A stretch of DNA of 64,000 nt. Source: Cenococcum geophilum 1.58. Taxonomy: Eukaryota; Ascomycota; Dothideomycetes; Gloniales; Gloniaceae. The notes beneath the pieces are model-generated. The model was given only the letters and a program-made list of their open reading frames with translations. It made no database searches and had not been told where the DNA came from. The stretch covers positions 1,052,428 through 1,116,427 of the forward strand of contig KV748212.1 of NCBI GenBank assembly GCA_001692895.1. The letters are read 5' to 3'. Shown one piece after another: positions 22,712-33,890 of the stretch. Each line of letters opens with the position of its first letter. The stretch's first letter is position 1. The position numbers and the translations under genes were made by a program.

Positions 22712-23163
22712 TGTTAATTTGCGTAAGCGGAGGTTAGAGGACGACAGGGTGAACGATGTAGTGAAGTAAGTGAAGTGGATGAACTTGATGTAATTAATAA
22801 TGTCTATCTACGGGGGATCGAGTCTCTATATACCTGGAAGACCCTAGTTCCGGAACGTCTACGTTCCGCCTCATATTCTAATACGTTACCTAATACGCTA
22901 GGTAATACGTTACCTAACACACTAGGTAATACGTTACCTAATACACTAGGTAATACGTTACCTGATACACTAGGTAATACGTTACCTAATACACTAGGTA
23001 ATACGTTACCTAATACACTAGCTAATACACTGGCTGATACCATCTGATACACTAGCTAATACACTAGCTGATACCATCTAATACACCGCGTAAAGCCGTA
23101 GGGTTCTTCCAGGGTGTTCTTATGTAATGCTTACATAAGCAACATCAGAGATCATCATTGACA
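22712..23163 (-). repeat. 5' LTR of Copia-A
   Basis: 452 bp, the same length as the 3' LTR at 6864-7315, and followed by the GCAAT duplication at 23164-23168. It carries the same 12-bp array, palindrome and TATATAG box on the minus strand. Differences from its partner are mainly A/G and C/T changes. Confidence 0.92.
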
Positions 23164-23198
23164 GCAATTGACCAATTGACACATCTAAAAGTCAAATA

Positions 23199-23342
23199 AC
23201 ACGCAGTTAACCTATTTAACAACTTTAAAAGCTAACTATATATTTCTTGACACGCAGTTGACCTACTTAATAGCTAACTGTATATTCCTTGACACGCAGT
23301 TAACCTATTTAACAACTTTAAAAGCTAACTATATATTCCTTG
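23199..23342 (+). repeat. Three direct repeats of ~42-52 bp
   Basis: ACACGCAGTTAACC..., then ...AGCTAACTATATATTCCTTG, in three tandem copies starting near 23199, 23249 and 23291; the middle copy lacks ~8 bp. Short related pieces (GACATGCAATTTGACC and GACACGCAAT) occur left of Copia-A near 6833-6863, as expected if Copia-A landed inside this array. Confidence 0.7.
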
Positions 23343-23401
23343 ACATGTAATTAAGGTAAAGTTATATGCTAATTACGCAAATGAATTTTTACACAGTTTT
23401 A

Positions 23402-23876
23402 TTACTTAAAGGCTCTGCACAAGGCTCTACACGAAGCTCTACACGAAGCTCTACACGAAGCTCTACACGGAAGCTCTACACGAAGCTCTACACGAAGCTT
23501 CTACACGAAGCTCTACACGAAGCTCTACACGAAGCTCTACACGAAGCTCTACGTACAGAGGGCTCTGCACGAGGCTCTGCGCGAAGCTCTGCGTACGGAG
23601 GCTCTGCCACGAAGCTCTGCACGAAGCTCTGCACGAAGCTCTGCGTACAGAGGCTCTGCATGAAGCTCTACACGAAGCTCTGCACGAAGCTCTACACGAA
23701 GCTCTGCACGAAGCTCTACACGAAGCTCTGCACGAAGCTCTGCACGAAGCTCTACCACGAAGCTCTGCACCGAGGCTCTGCACGAAGCTCTGCACGAAGC
23801 TCTGCACGAAGCTCTGCACGAAGCTCTGCACGAAGCTCTGCACGAAGCTCTGCACGAAGCTCTGCACGAAGCTCTT
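23402..23876 (+). repeat. 12-bp minisatellite CTCTGCACGAAG
   Basis: About 39 near-perfect copies of CTCT[GA]CACGAAG, with a few irregular units that contain GTACGGAGG. Long open frames on both strands here are a by-product of a 12-bp period. The same motif recurs at 59840-61340. Confidence 0.92.
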
Positions 23877-23889
23877 CCCTACCTAGGGA

Positions 23890-24350
23890 GGCACCAGAAC
23901 GGCAGCCAGCAGAGGACCGTCACCAGAACTAGACGACCCGTCGCCAGAACCAGACGACCGTCGCCAGAGCCAGAACGGACCTGTCGCCAGAGCCAGATGA
24001 CCGTCGCTAGAACCAGACGACCGTCGCCGTCGCCAGACGCGACGCGTCGTTAGAACCAGACGACCGTCGCCAGAACTAGACGACCGTTACCAGAAACCAG
24101 ACGACCGTCGCCGTCGCCAGACCCGACCGCCGCTAGAACTAGACAACCGCTACCAAAACCAGACACGACCGTCGCTTAAAACTAGACAACCGTTACCAAA
24201 AACCAGAGCCGACCGTCAACTAGAACCAGACGACCGATTGCTAGAGCCAGACGACCGATTTCGTCAGCAGCCAGACCAGATTAATTCCGTCGCGCTAGAG
24301 CCAGACGACTGTCGCCAGACTAGACGACCGTTACCAAGAACCAGACGGAC
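23890..24350 (+). repeat. ~20-27-bp degenerate minisatellite (GCCAGAACCAGACGACCGTC)
   Basis: Roughly twenty imperfect units, degenerating to the right, and resuming at 24664-24750 after the tetranucleotide tract. No coding frame is conserved. Confidence 0.8.
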
Positions 24351-24540
24351 AACCGTTCGAATCAACCAGCCAGCAAACACCACGAATAATTTAATTATTG
24401 ATCAATCGAATTAAACCAGAGCTTTAATATTGGCCTGTCACCGAATTAAATTAAGGCTTCCTAGGGAGGCACCCGTTCAAATGTAATCAGGGCCTTTAAT
24501 TAGGCCGACCCCTCCCCCAAATTAAATTATACACTGACAC

Positions 24541-24660
24541 AGGCAGGCAGGCAGGCAGGTAGGTAGGTAGGTAGGTAGGTAGGTAGGTAGGTAGGTAGGT
24601 AGGTAGGTAGGTAGGTAGGTAGGTAGGTAGGTAGGTAGGTAGGTAGGTAGGCAGGCAGGT
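24541..24660 (+). repeat. Tetranucleotide microsatellite (AGGT/AGGC)n
   Basis: About 120 bp of AGGT repeats with AGGC variants at both ends. Confidence 0.95.
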
Positions 24661-24884
24661 AGGAGAGGACCGTCGCCAGAACCAGACCACCGTCGCCAGA
24701 GCTAGACGACTGTTACCAGAACCAGACGACCGTCGCAAGAGCTAGACGACAACGACTAGCCAGCGAACGCTATAAACGATTCGATCGATCGATTGAATTA
24801 AGGTACCACAAACAGGTAGGCATAAGTAGGGAGATGCTGACGGGTAGGCAGATGCAGACAGGTAGGCAGATGCTAACGGGTAGG

Positions 24885-25170
24885 CAGATATAGATAGGTA
24901 GGTAGATGCAAACAGGTAGGCGATGTAGACAGGTAGGCAATGTAGACAGGTAGGCAATGCAGATAGGTAGGCAATGCAGACAGGTAGGCAATGTAGACAG
25001 GTAGGCAATGCAGATAGGTAGGCAATGCAGATAGGTAGGCAATGCAGACAGGTAGGCAATGTAGACAGGTAGGCAATGCAGATAGGTAGGCAATGTAGAT
25101 AGGTAGGCAATACAGACAGGTAGGTAATATAGACAGGTAGGCGATGCAGGCAGGTTGGTAAGTCAATAGG
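24885..25170 (+). repeat. 18-bp minisatellite (AGGTAGGCAATGCAGACA)
   Basis: About fifteen copies of an 18-bp unit with [GA]CAATG[CT]AGA[CT] variation. The AGGTAGG core matches the neighbouring tetranucleotide tract, which suggests a common origin. Predicted Pro-Thr-Tyr-Leu-rich peptides are artefacts of the period. Confidence 0.9.
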
Positions 25171-25189
25171 TAGATAGGTAGAAGAGAAC

Positions 25190-25439
25190 CATCGCTATAT
25201 TATATTAAATTATCTAAAATAATATTTATTTTGCTAGTCTTATAAATAGCTTTAAAGTAGCTTTTATTTATTTAAAATATGCTATTAGTATAAAAGAGGT
25301 AAATACAATTATGGTTGCCAAATGCGTAGATTGCTCGCAGGCTGCGCGCAGGCTGCGTGTTAAAAAAACACGACATAGGCTAGTCGGTTGAGTTGCCAAA
25401 TGCCCTCAACTACGCGCTAATTGCGTCAACCACCAACCA
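25190..25439. other. No gene recognised
   Basis: An AT-rich stretch, then a short GC-rich stretch with GCTCGCAGGCTGCGCGCAGG and TTGCCAAATGC written twice. No motif I can name. Confidence 0.4.
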
Positions 25440-25900
25440 TTGAGGCCATTGGTAGGGTACCATATTTTGCCGATGCTTACGCTACTCGCTACTACTATTA
25501 AATTAGTATGGGCGATACGAAGGGACTTTATAGTATTAATGCTTAGCCTAAATATTAGTAGTGCCTATAACAACGTACCCTATAAGCGTCTCCTATATAT
25601 CCTTAGAGTAAAAGGCTTTCTAAAATGGATTATATAATTTATTTAAGGGTTTACAGGCTAAAAAGAAATATTACTGGTCTTTAGCGGATACTAAAGCCCC
25701 CCTATTGCAGTTGCAACAGGAATACTATAAGGATTACCCCTCTCGCCTATACTTTTCCTTTTCTTTATAAGCAACCTACTTAACTTCTTTAAGAAAGGGG
25801 CGACTTAGGGGATAGGCTTTATTAATAATATAAACCTAATTATATACGGGCTAATAGCCGTAAAGAATTGCAGAACGCTAGAGAAAGCTTATAATACCTA
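25440..25900 (+). pseudogene. LINE-X reverse transcriptase, first part
   Basis: SLNISSAYNNVPYKRLL near 25550 is RT motif A (families have LDISGAYDNV, so the catalytic Asp is Asn here). GIL*GLPLSPILFLFF near 25720 is the QGxPLSPILF motif with Gln turned into TAG. GFINNINLIIYG near 25820 is the FVDDxN catalytic box with both Asp changed to Asn. All changes fit C-to-T or G-to-A transitions. It is 5' truncated just before motif A and continues at 28023. Confidence 0.75.
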
Positions 25901-28022
25901 TTTTTTTTTTTTTTATATCCGATTGTATTATACTACGTACAATACTGCGCATGCAGCCTTTAGGCTATGGCGCTATAGTTCTATATACATGAATCCTTTC
26001 TAGGCAGCTTAACATGTACTAGTAGCTATGTCCTAGTAGTTTATAAACTCCTAAACTAGGAGTTTATAGTTCCTTAGTAATCCCTAAGTTCCTACAACTA
26101 CTAGGGAATAAGAAAACAGTAGGAAAAACTATGAAATCCTAATACCTGTCCCTGTCCTTTTGCAATTTATTCTGTCCTTTTACTCTCTAATATCTTTTTA
26201 AGAGCCTAGTAGGAGTTGCCTCCTTCTAGAATCCTATCTGTTTTATCTTCTATAGAATCTTTTTTACGTACAGTTTTAGCTGCTTTAAGAGTCTTATAGT
26301 CTTTACTATTAGTAAAGTATTTTTCTTTACAATTAATGTAAAGAGGGGTAGTATGCTGGCAAGGCTTGCCTGTTATTATACAGGTAGAATAGGAATGGTC
26401 TTTAGATAAATGTACAGCTGTATAGTATCTGTAGGCTCTAGTAGAGCACCTGTCTCCTATATGGCATAATTTTTGGTAGCTTATACACTGCGTAGTAGGA
26501 GAGACTTTAAGGTATTTTACTACCTTAGTGCTGTACCTGCAATTGATATCTCTTTTTACTTGAGGATTTCTTGTCTTTTTTCTTCGTTCTCTATAGTAAA
26601 AACTATAGAGCCAAATCTGGTCTATGGTTGTGTCTTTTTTTACTAGATGAGATCCATCTAGGTAGTCCTTATATCCTTATAGGATTAAAGGTCTTAATTC
26701 TTCTTTTAGAAGCTTAGAGCCTCCCTCTCCTAAAAAGGTAGGGTGGAAACCCTATAGGTATAAATTTAACTCTAGGGTTCTAGTTTTTTTGTTCTCTTTA
26801 AAAGGTAAAGCAGTTATACCAAATATCCTTATACTTAACTACGGAAATCTGCATTATACTCTTCTATAGTTATAAGGGGAATATTTTTGTTTCCCTTTAG
26901 TTCTAGCTATAGAACGCTAGCACTGGCTTTTCTACCTGCAGTTTTAATATGAATAGTAATTGACTTTTTTCGTATAGAGAAGGTTCTAAGGTAGTCCTTT
27001 TTCGTCTATAATTAGGTAACAGCTTCCTTCTTATAGCTGCTTTTTCTTAGTTCTAGTAGAAGGTTGTATTCTGCTGGTAAGACGGTATGGGTAGAGTTTG
27101 TAGTGTGGGGCCAGGTAGGGTGGGCATGTGTGGTGGGTCTTCTTTAGTCTTCTTGTTAGGTTTCTTTAGTATAGGCTATCCTGCCTTATGGATTAATTAG
27201 TTTTTACTCTCTTCTAACTAGTTCCTTTTAGGACTCATTTGCCTTTTCTTTTCTTTTTCTTTTTCTTCTTCTTCTTCTTATATAAAGGGCTCTTTCTCCT
27301 AATAGGTACTTGTCGTGTATAGTCTCACTTGCTATTTAAACTTATTCTTTTATTTCTTTTCTTTCTTCTTCCTTCTTCTTCCAGTCCTTTTATAGGCCTG
27401 GTTTAGGCTTTCTAGGGCGAAGCTTAGATGTTTTCTAAGGAAGGGGAATAGGAAGGGTTGAATAGAAAGGTCATTATTTAGCCGTACTATCCGTAGTAGT
27501 CGTTAGTTTTTATTATCTTTTTTGCAGGTTTTTTTTGGTTTTCTTTTTTAGGAGAAGACTAAGGATGTTTTTTTTTTCTCCTGTCTAAACGGGCCAGGGG
27601 AAGGAGAAGGGGGAGAAAAAGTAGATATAGAAATCCTCATCACTTAATTTCTATAGGAGGTTTTTTTAGACCTATTAGGCCTTGCATTTTATTATCTTAT
27701 AGGGGGGTTCCTAGTTTTTTACTACCCTTATACCCTTTCTCCTTACTAATCCTACTAGAAGATTTCTGGGGAATTAGGCTAAAAGGTAGTAGAAAATCTA
27801 GCCTCTATATTCCGTGGTTTTGGTTATTTAGTTTTGGTGTTCTGTCTGTTGGGGGAAAGGGGGTAAAACGACAAATAAATCCACCTCTAGCTCGCTAGGC
27901 AGTAAGAATTGGGTCTTAAAAGTTGGAAAATCGATTGTTTTTAATGGTAAGATGGGTATGCGTAAGTTTTGAAGTGTGGCGCTACCTTTTGGTAAGGTTG
28001 CATGTGTAGTGAAAGGTTTTTT
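25901..28022 (-). mobile_element. Half-LINE copy 2 (complete, 2.1 kb, ORF1 only)
   Basis: Minus-strand insertion into LINE-X. The T-run at 25901-25914 is the poly(A) tail, and 25901-26028 is the shared 3' tail. ORF1 starts near 27687, and the 5' end is at 28022 (AAAACCTTTCACTACACATG on the minus strand). The flanking duplications (25891-25900 and 28023-28032) differ only by one C/T. Because the duplication is found at both ends, the element is complete. It nevertheless lacks any endonuclease or RT. Confidence 0.85.
26235..27687 (-). pseudogene. Half-LINE copy 2 ORF1 (gag-like)
   Basis: The probable start ATG is at 27687, matching copies 3 and 4 (start context M-[LPQ]-x-x-x-R-S-KKK). An acidic/Ser-Pro-rich N-terminus, a Lys/Glu-rich (possibly coiled) middle and a C-terminal CCHC knuckle near 26450-26500 follow. 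The knuckle's GH pair reads as CH/ILY-like variants here because of transitions. The 3' end is approximate: a small indel moves the stop relative to the other copies. The frame is RIP-broken. Confidence 0.65.
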
Positions 28023-29480
28023 ATAACACCTATATAGAATAGGCAAGACGATATAGAGTTTAATTCTCACTAGAGAAGTACCAGCTAATCCATTTTATAA
28101 GAAAACGCAACCAATTTACAGATCTCTAGCATATAATTCGCATTTAAGGCTTTAGGGGTTAGCTAGTTTAGGGCCTAAGAGTATTAGGAGTATGGGTAGA
28201 CAGTAAGCTCTAGTAGAGCGTATATGCGGCCTAAGCAGCCCATAAGGGCTAAGCATAGTATATTATATTATCTAGGATCGTTAATTCTATATAGGGCCTA
28301 TACTTCTAAAGGTCACGCCTACTATATATAGCAGTTGTCCGGCCAACCATGACGTATAGGTCTAGTATTTAGGCTATTAGAGAATCTAAGAAAGGCCCCC
28401 CTAAATCGCTCCTTAAACTACTCTAAAAGGTCTAAACAGCCTACCTCTGGAGTATAATAGGCGGATATAAGCGAACGGCTATAGCACTGCTTAAAAAGGA
28501 AGCTAATATTCCCCCCCTATAACTATATATTAAAGCCGCTGCAATATAAAGGGCGTAAAAAAAACGCAACTCTAATATTATAAAGTATATTAAGACACGC
28601 CTAAATAAACTATAGAGGGATCCTAGGGCGCCTTATAGGAGAACAAACTAATAACCCCAAAGTAGGGAAGATATATTAGAGAAACAGGTAAAGAAAGTAA
28701 AAGAAGAATAATGCTACTCTAGGGCCCAGGCCTATATAAAGGAGGAAGGGAGACGCGTAAGAGGCCAGTAAGGATAATAGTAAGAGAGAGAAAAGAGCTA
28801 AAGTAAAGTATAAAAGAACGCTAGGAAACTAACTACCGTAATGCAATACTAGCTGAACTAATGCTAGAGAGGTATATAGGAGTTAAAGGTATAGAGGTTA
28901 ACTAAGGCAAGAAAAACCTAAGCCGTAGCATGGTTAACGCCATAGGGGGTAAATACTCTAGGGCTCTAAGAAGGCCTAATAAAGGCAGAAAATATAATGG
29001 TAATACTCCTAAGAACAGGAGTAATAGGACTAAAAGACTGGCTCTACTAGGTGGGTGTCCTAGTAGGTAGCCCAAGATATGAATATAGCTGGCTAAGACA
29101 GACACTAAAGCACGTAATATTGCTATGCCCCTTATATACTAACCAAGAAGTAATACTCTTAATAGCTAGCATAGAGAACTATAAGACACTGCTCTTAATA
29201 TAAAAAGGCCTTAAGGCGGTTACCCAGTAGCTTATTAGCTAAAATGTACTAAACCAGTTCTAGGTTATAAAGGAAATGGCAATAGAAGGTAGGGGGGCGA
29301 GCAACAGGTACCCCCTAATGACTCTATAGCAGTAGAGTAAAGTTTACAATACTAGCGCGTCCGTAGGCTTGTTACGGCAGCAGTGGTTCCCAAGGAGGTC
29401 AAAAAGTAAGGTAGTAGGAGTACTATAGGTAACTCGCAGGCGCCTTACAGGCGCCTTATAGGCGAGTCCCAAAAGGCGGG
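28023..29480 (+). pseudogene. LINE-X ORF2, C-terminal part with zinc finger
   Basis: This resumes the RT exactly after the insertion (AYNT|Y, ARRY, then EKYQLIHFIRKRNQFTDL near 28074-28125). The thumb/connection region includes YKRTAIALLKKEANIPPL near 28470. The C-terminus has RQTLKHVILLCPLY near 29095-29135, the H..x..LLCP half of the C-terminal CCHC finger of Tad-type ORF2; its first Cys positions read Tyr, as C-to-T/G-to-A change would give. No RNase H is seen. Confidence 0.65.
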
Positions 29481-29660
29481 GAGATGGATTACGGGGTTTT
29501 CTTAAATAGAGTTTTCTCCCTATATGTATATAAGGAGTAGTCCGCGTGGGCCCAATAGGGATCCAAATCGGACGTTAAGCAATGAATTATTAATTAATGC
29601 CTTTTAGCCCGCCTAGCGAAACGTATCGCGCTAAAGATAGGGCTAGATAAACATTAGTAA

Positions 29661-30073
29661 TATATTATAATTACGATAGATATCTACATACCATCTTTAT
29701 AGATAGCCGTAAATATAACCTAGCCCACCCTATAATAAACTGCCCTTAATAGAGCAGCCCTTAAGGCCCCATCGTTTCGGATAGGTATAGTCTCTATATA
29801 GGCGGCCTATATCCACTCCTTATTATAATCCACCCCAGCCTCTAAAAATATCTTAACTAGCAGCTAATATTTAACTATACGTAGGTCTTAAGGTACATTA
29901 GATAGCAACACTAGACTTAAGGCCACATCTATACTTAGAACTAAGTTCGTACCATCTAGTTTCCGCCTATAAAGTAGTATAATAAGTCGTTTAAGATTAT
30001 AGCCGCAGTTCTGCGTATAGTTAAGCTAGGACAAACTCTACGAGTTTACGGCAACTATATACCCCCTTTCCGC
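29661..30073 (-). pseudogene. Unrecognised RIP-degraded minus-strand frame, downstream part
   Basis: A minus-strand frame that reads in register with only TAA/TAG stops. It joins, across half-LINE copy 3 (30086-34267), with a frame at 34268-34600: reading INYIMDAERGYIVAVNS crosses the duplication ATCCATTATATA. So one older coding unit was split by that insertion. I do not recognise the family; a weak resemblance to helical repeat proteins is not enough for a call. Confidence 0.35.
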
Positions 30074-30225
30074 ATCCATTATATATATATATATATATAT
30101 TTAGGTCCGTTGTATTATACTACGTATAATACTACGCATGCAGCCTCTAGGCTATAGCGCTATAGTTCTATATACATGAATCCTTTCTAGGCAGCTTAAA
30201 ATATACTAGTAGCTATATCCTAGTA

Positions 30226-32308
30226 CGGAGGACCGCGCAATAAAAGATTTCTCCTTCCTTTTTTAGAAAAGCGTGGTTTTGGTGCTAAGACCCCACTAAA
30301 AATACCGACTTTTTAACTTCGAGCTTATAAAAAGCAACTCTACACCGACTTTTTGATAGAATATATTCACTTAATCGCTCGTAATACACTCTATACTCCT
30401 TCTACTATCTTTTGTACTGTTTTTTCGGCCCAAAATGCCTTCCTATGGCCTTGCAACAAGGGCGCAGGCTGTAGTAATGCGAGCCCTGGGTACACCCTTA
30501 AAAGTAATCACTTGTGTCACCGGAATTAGCTCTAAGCACATCGGTAACCTCCTAAAAAAGGCAGTAGAGAATGGCTGGCGTGTAGATTGGGTCCTCTTTA
30601 ATAACCACCTTAAAGATAAGCCCCGTCTAGGGCCTAAAAAGAAAATTACCCCTAATCTTAAGCAAAAGGTTATTAACGCTATTACGTGCGATCGATATGG
30701 GCGTAAAAAAAGTGTTAAAATACTTACTCGCGAAACAGGTATCTCTCCATCAGCTATTTAAATTATACTTAAAAAGCACGGCTTCCGTAAGACAAAGCCA
30801 ACAAGAAAGCCTAGATTAACTTTAGCCATAAAGGCTAAACGGTATAAATTTACACTAGCTCACCGCAATTAGACATTAGAAGATTAGAAGGCTATAATTT
30901 AGACGGATAAAATAAGTATCGTTTTAGGCCATCGTTAAGAGGGCTACCGAGTATAGCGACGCCCATATAAGGCCTGCACGCGCAGCTGCGTACGAGAGCG
31001 GTGGAAGGGGTACTCTGAGTTTATGTTTTGGAGTTGCTTTATATACGACTTCAAAGGCCCTTATTATATTTAGAAGCCTTAAACAAAAAAGGAATTAGAA
31101 GAGTTAAAATCTATTATTAAGAACTAGAATTAAGCTCTAGAGCCAGAGGCGCATTAGGCCTAGAAGGAATATTAAGCTGCTAAAAGAAATGCATATAAAC
31201 TGCGTTATAAGAAGCGTATGGGCGGAGCCCCTGCTAAATAGAGGTTTACTACATTATACGGAGCTTTTACTCGATTAGATGGAGGTGGAATTGACTAGTG
31301 GCGATATTTAACAAATATTTTAATACTAAAACTTCTTCCGTTTACCCAGAGCCTTACTTACTTAAATTTAGATACGATCGTATAGGAAGACAAGGCTACT
31401 TCTTATACTATAAAGATTTACTAGGTCTACTTTAACGCCTACAAGATTCAGCGTCTTATTTGGCTAGGTAATTCACCTAATCTAAATATAATTAAGCCTT
31501 GTTGGGGTTACCTAAAACGGGCTATTACAAAAAGGGGCCCACCTACTTCCCGTGCAGCTGCAGAAAAGGCCTAGCTTAAGGCTTGGCGCGATCTTAAGTA
31601 GTAGCAAATTCAATAGTGGATTAAGAGGATCCCTTACTATATTTAGAAGATTATAGAGCTAAAAGGAGGCAATAATTATAGAGAAGGAGTAGAGGACAAG
31701 CGGTGAAGTAGAAAGTAACTCTATGAGGAAGCCAATCGCAAGCTCCCTACGATCGTTAAGGTGCTTTAAACGGGCTACAAGACGTTGCGCAATTACTATA
31801 GTCTACCTAACGCCTATCTGCAATTCTTCCTTCCTATGCAGAGCTGTGAGGAAATTGAGGAGATTACTGAGGAAGAGTGGCAAAAAACAGTTAATATAGT
31901 CATTCCAAATCGGCGTCAAAATACTTAAGGCCCTGGCTTAATTGCAGATAGACAGCTTCATAATCAAAGACTCTAAAGGAACGATTACAATTAGGTGGTT
32001 AAACGGGCAGAGAGCTAAGTAGAGAGCTAGGTAGAGAGCTAGGTAGAGGGCTAGGTAGAGGGCCAGGAACAGCAGAGGTAATTAAGGCCTTAAAAAGCTC
32101 GAAAGCCTTTAGAATATAAGGTGCAATAGAACGAGGTTAATCAGGTAAATATTAAACGGTAAAACACCACGTTTTAGAAGCTATATAGATAATATATTAG
32201 TATCAAAAGCTTTAATTAAGTTGATTAAGTTAATTTAGTGGGGTCTTAGCACCAAAACCACGCTTTTCCAAAAAAGAAAGGAGAAATCTTTTATTACACG
32301 GTCCTCCG
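30226..32308 (+). mobile_element. Tc1/mariner transposon with ~76-bp inverted termini
   Basis: The left end CGGAGGACCGCGCAATAAAA and the reverse complement of the right end CGGAGGACCGTGTAATAAAA begin inverted repeats that match for about 76 bp, to ...GGTGCTAAGACCCCACTAAA. A TA dinucleotide is duplicated (30224-30225 and 32309-32310). The empty site CCTAG-TA-GTTTATAAAC is seen in other half-LINE copies (about 26034 and 39605), which proves the boundaries. Confidence 0.95.
30435..31769 (+). pseudogene. Tc1/mariner (DDE_3-type) transposase, RIP-broken
   Basis: 445 codons in one unbroken frame apart from TAA/TAG stops; the first 108 codons are intact. The N-terminus carries the helix-turn-helix DNA-binding domains (LATRAQAVVMRALGTPLKVI, then a second HTH ending KKHGFRKTKPTRKPRL). 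The catalytic domain shows *TDKISIVLGHR near 30898 (first Asp; the usual next Glu is Lys) and EDKATSYT near 31390 (second Asp). WLGNSPNLNIIKPCWGYLKR near 31470 is the normally W-x-G-[NS]-S-P-D-L-N-x-I-E-x-xW segment. The third catalytic acid is therefore Lys and the preceding Asp is Asn, both G-to-A changes. KRGPPTSRAAAEKA is typical of fungal members. It is inactive even if the stops were ignored. Confidence 0.9.
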
Positions 32309-32513
32309 TAGTTTATAAACCCCTAAGGGTTTATAGCTCCTTAATAAAACACTAAGGTGCTACAACTACTAGGGAATAAAAAAACGGTAGGAAAAACTAT
32401 AAGAAATCCTAATACCTATCCCTATCCTTTTACAATTTATTTCTATCCTTTTACTCTCTAATATCTTTTTAAGAGCCTAGTAGGAGTTACCTCCTTCTAG
32501 AATCCTATCTATT

Positions 32514-33890
32514 TTATTCTTCCATATAATCTTCTTTACATACTAGTTTAGCTGCTTTAAGAGTCTCACAGTCTCTACTATTAGTAAAGTGTTTTTCTTT
32601 ACAATTAATACAAAGAGGGGTAGTATACTAGTAAGGTTTGCCTATTATTATACAGGTAGAACAGGAATAGTCTTTAGATAAATATGCCGCTATATAGTAT
32701 CTGCAGGCTCTAGTAGAGCACCTATCTCCTATATGGCCAAATTTTTGGCAGCTCGTATACTGCATAGTAGGAGAGACTTTAAGGTATTTTACTACCTTAG
32801 TAGCTGTACCTGCAATTAATATCTCTTTTTACTTAAGGATTTCTTATCTTTTTTCTTCATTCTCTATAGTAAAAACTATAGAGCCAAATCTAGTCTATAA
32901 ATTATATCTTTTTTCACTAAATAAGATCCATCTAGGTAGTCCTTATATCCTTATAGGATTAAAGGTCTCAATTTCTTCCTTTAAGAGCTTAGAGCCTCCT
33001 TCTCCTAGAAACGATAGGGTAGGAACCCTATAAGCTATAATTTAAACCCATAGTTCTAGTTTTTGTTCTCTTTAAAAGGTAAAGCAGTTATGCTATATTT
33101 CATTATATTTAACTAGGAAATCTGCATTATACTCTTCTGTAGTTATAAGAAGGATATTTTGTTTTCCTTTAGTTCTTCCTATAGACCCTAAAACTGGCTT
33201 TTCTGCTTACAGTTTTAATACAAATAGTTAATTAACTTTGTTTCGTATAGAGAAGGTATCTAAAGGTTAGTCCTTTTAGTCTATAATAAGGACTAGCTTC
33301 CTTTCTTATAGCTGCTTTTTCTTACTTCTAGTAGAAGTAGAAGGGGTAGGAGATAGTATTAGTAAGGAGGGCAGGGGGGATAAGGAAGGGAGGTTCTTCT
33401 TTAGTCTCTCTGCGTAGGTTTCCTTAGTAGGAGCTACCTCCTTACGAAGAGCTCTTACTTCTTCAACTAATCCTTATAGGATATCTTTTGCCTTTTCTTT
33501 TCCTTTTATAAAAGGATTTTCTCCTGCTAGAATACTCCGTGTATAGTCCTCTAGCTATTTAACTTGTTCTTTTTCTTCTTCTTTTTCTTCTTCTTCTAGC
33601 CCTTTATAGGCCTGTATTAGGCTTTCTAGGGCCTTTTATANGTNTTATTTAGGAGAAAGGGGAGGGAAAGATATACTAGGTATNCCAGCCGTAAAAGTNA
33701 TNANTTTTATTGTCTTTTTTGCAGGTTTTTGGTTTTCTTTTTCGGTAGAAAACTAAGGATGTCCTCTTTTTTCTCCTGTCCCAAATAGGCCAAAAGAAGG
33801 AGAAGGGGCAGAAAAAGTGAATGTAGTCGTAGACTCATTATCACTTATTTCTATAGGAGGTTTTTTTTTATGCCTATTAGACTTTGGCAT
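32514..33890 (-). pseudogene. Half-LINE copy 3 ORF1 (gag-like)
   Basis: Minus-strand frame from the ATG at 33890 (MPKSNRHKKK context) to the TAA at 32514-32516, about 459 codons. The knuckle cluster corresponds to 32580-32770 (SCQKFGHIGDRC, then CQHTT-like and INCKEKHF-like segments). Internal stops are mainly TAA/TAG; N bases lie near 33639-33702. Confidence 0.7.

Larger units (their letters stand above)
6864..23163 (-). mobile_element. Copia-A: LTR retrotransposon with both LTRs, split by Copia-B
   Basis: This is a Ty1/copia element on the minus strand. Both LTRs are 452 bp (5' LTR 22712-23163, 3' LTR 6864-7315). The pair is flanked by the same 5-bp duplication, GCAAT, at 6859-6863 and 23164-23168. 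Internal sequence occurs in two blocks, 21169-22711 (PBS, leader, gag) and 7316-10238 (protease end, integrase, RT, RNase H). They are separated by the whole of Copia-B, inserted with duplication CTATA. Joined across that insertion, the order is PBS-gag-protease-integrase-RT-RNase H-PPT, which is the copia order. Confidence 0.9.
25440..29590 (+). mobile_element. Tad-like LINE (LINE-X), 5' truncated, split by half-LINE copy 2
   Basis: Plus-strand non-LTR element with RT coding at 25440-25900. It is interrupted by a minus-strand half-LINE at 25901-28022 and resumes at 28023. The insertion carries a 10-bp duplication, ATAATACCTA against ATAACACCTA, and the reading frame continues across it. The 3' end near 29590 (GTGGGCCCAATAGGGATCC, then AT-rich) resembles the 3' end of LINE-Y near 44160-44210. 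Confidence 0.75.

Noticed and set aside
23366-23932. 188-aa ORF rich in Ala-Arg-Ser and its antisense partners
   Set aside because: Produced by the 12-bp satellite; no start context, no conservation outside the repeat.
24496-25166. Pro-Thr-Tyr-Leu-rich ORFs
   Set aside because: By-products of the AGGT microsatellite and the 18-bp minisatellite.
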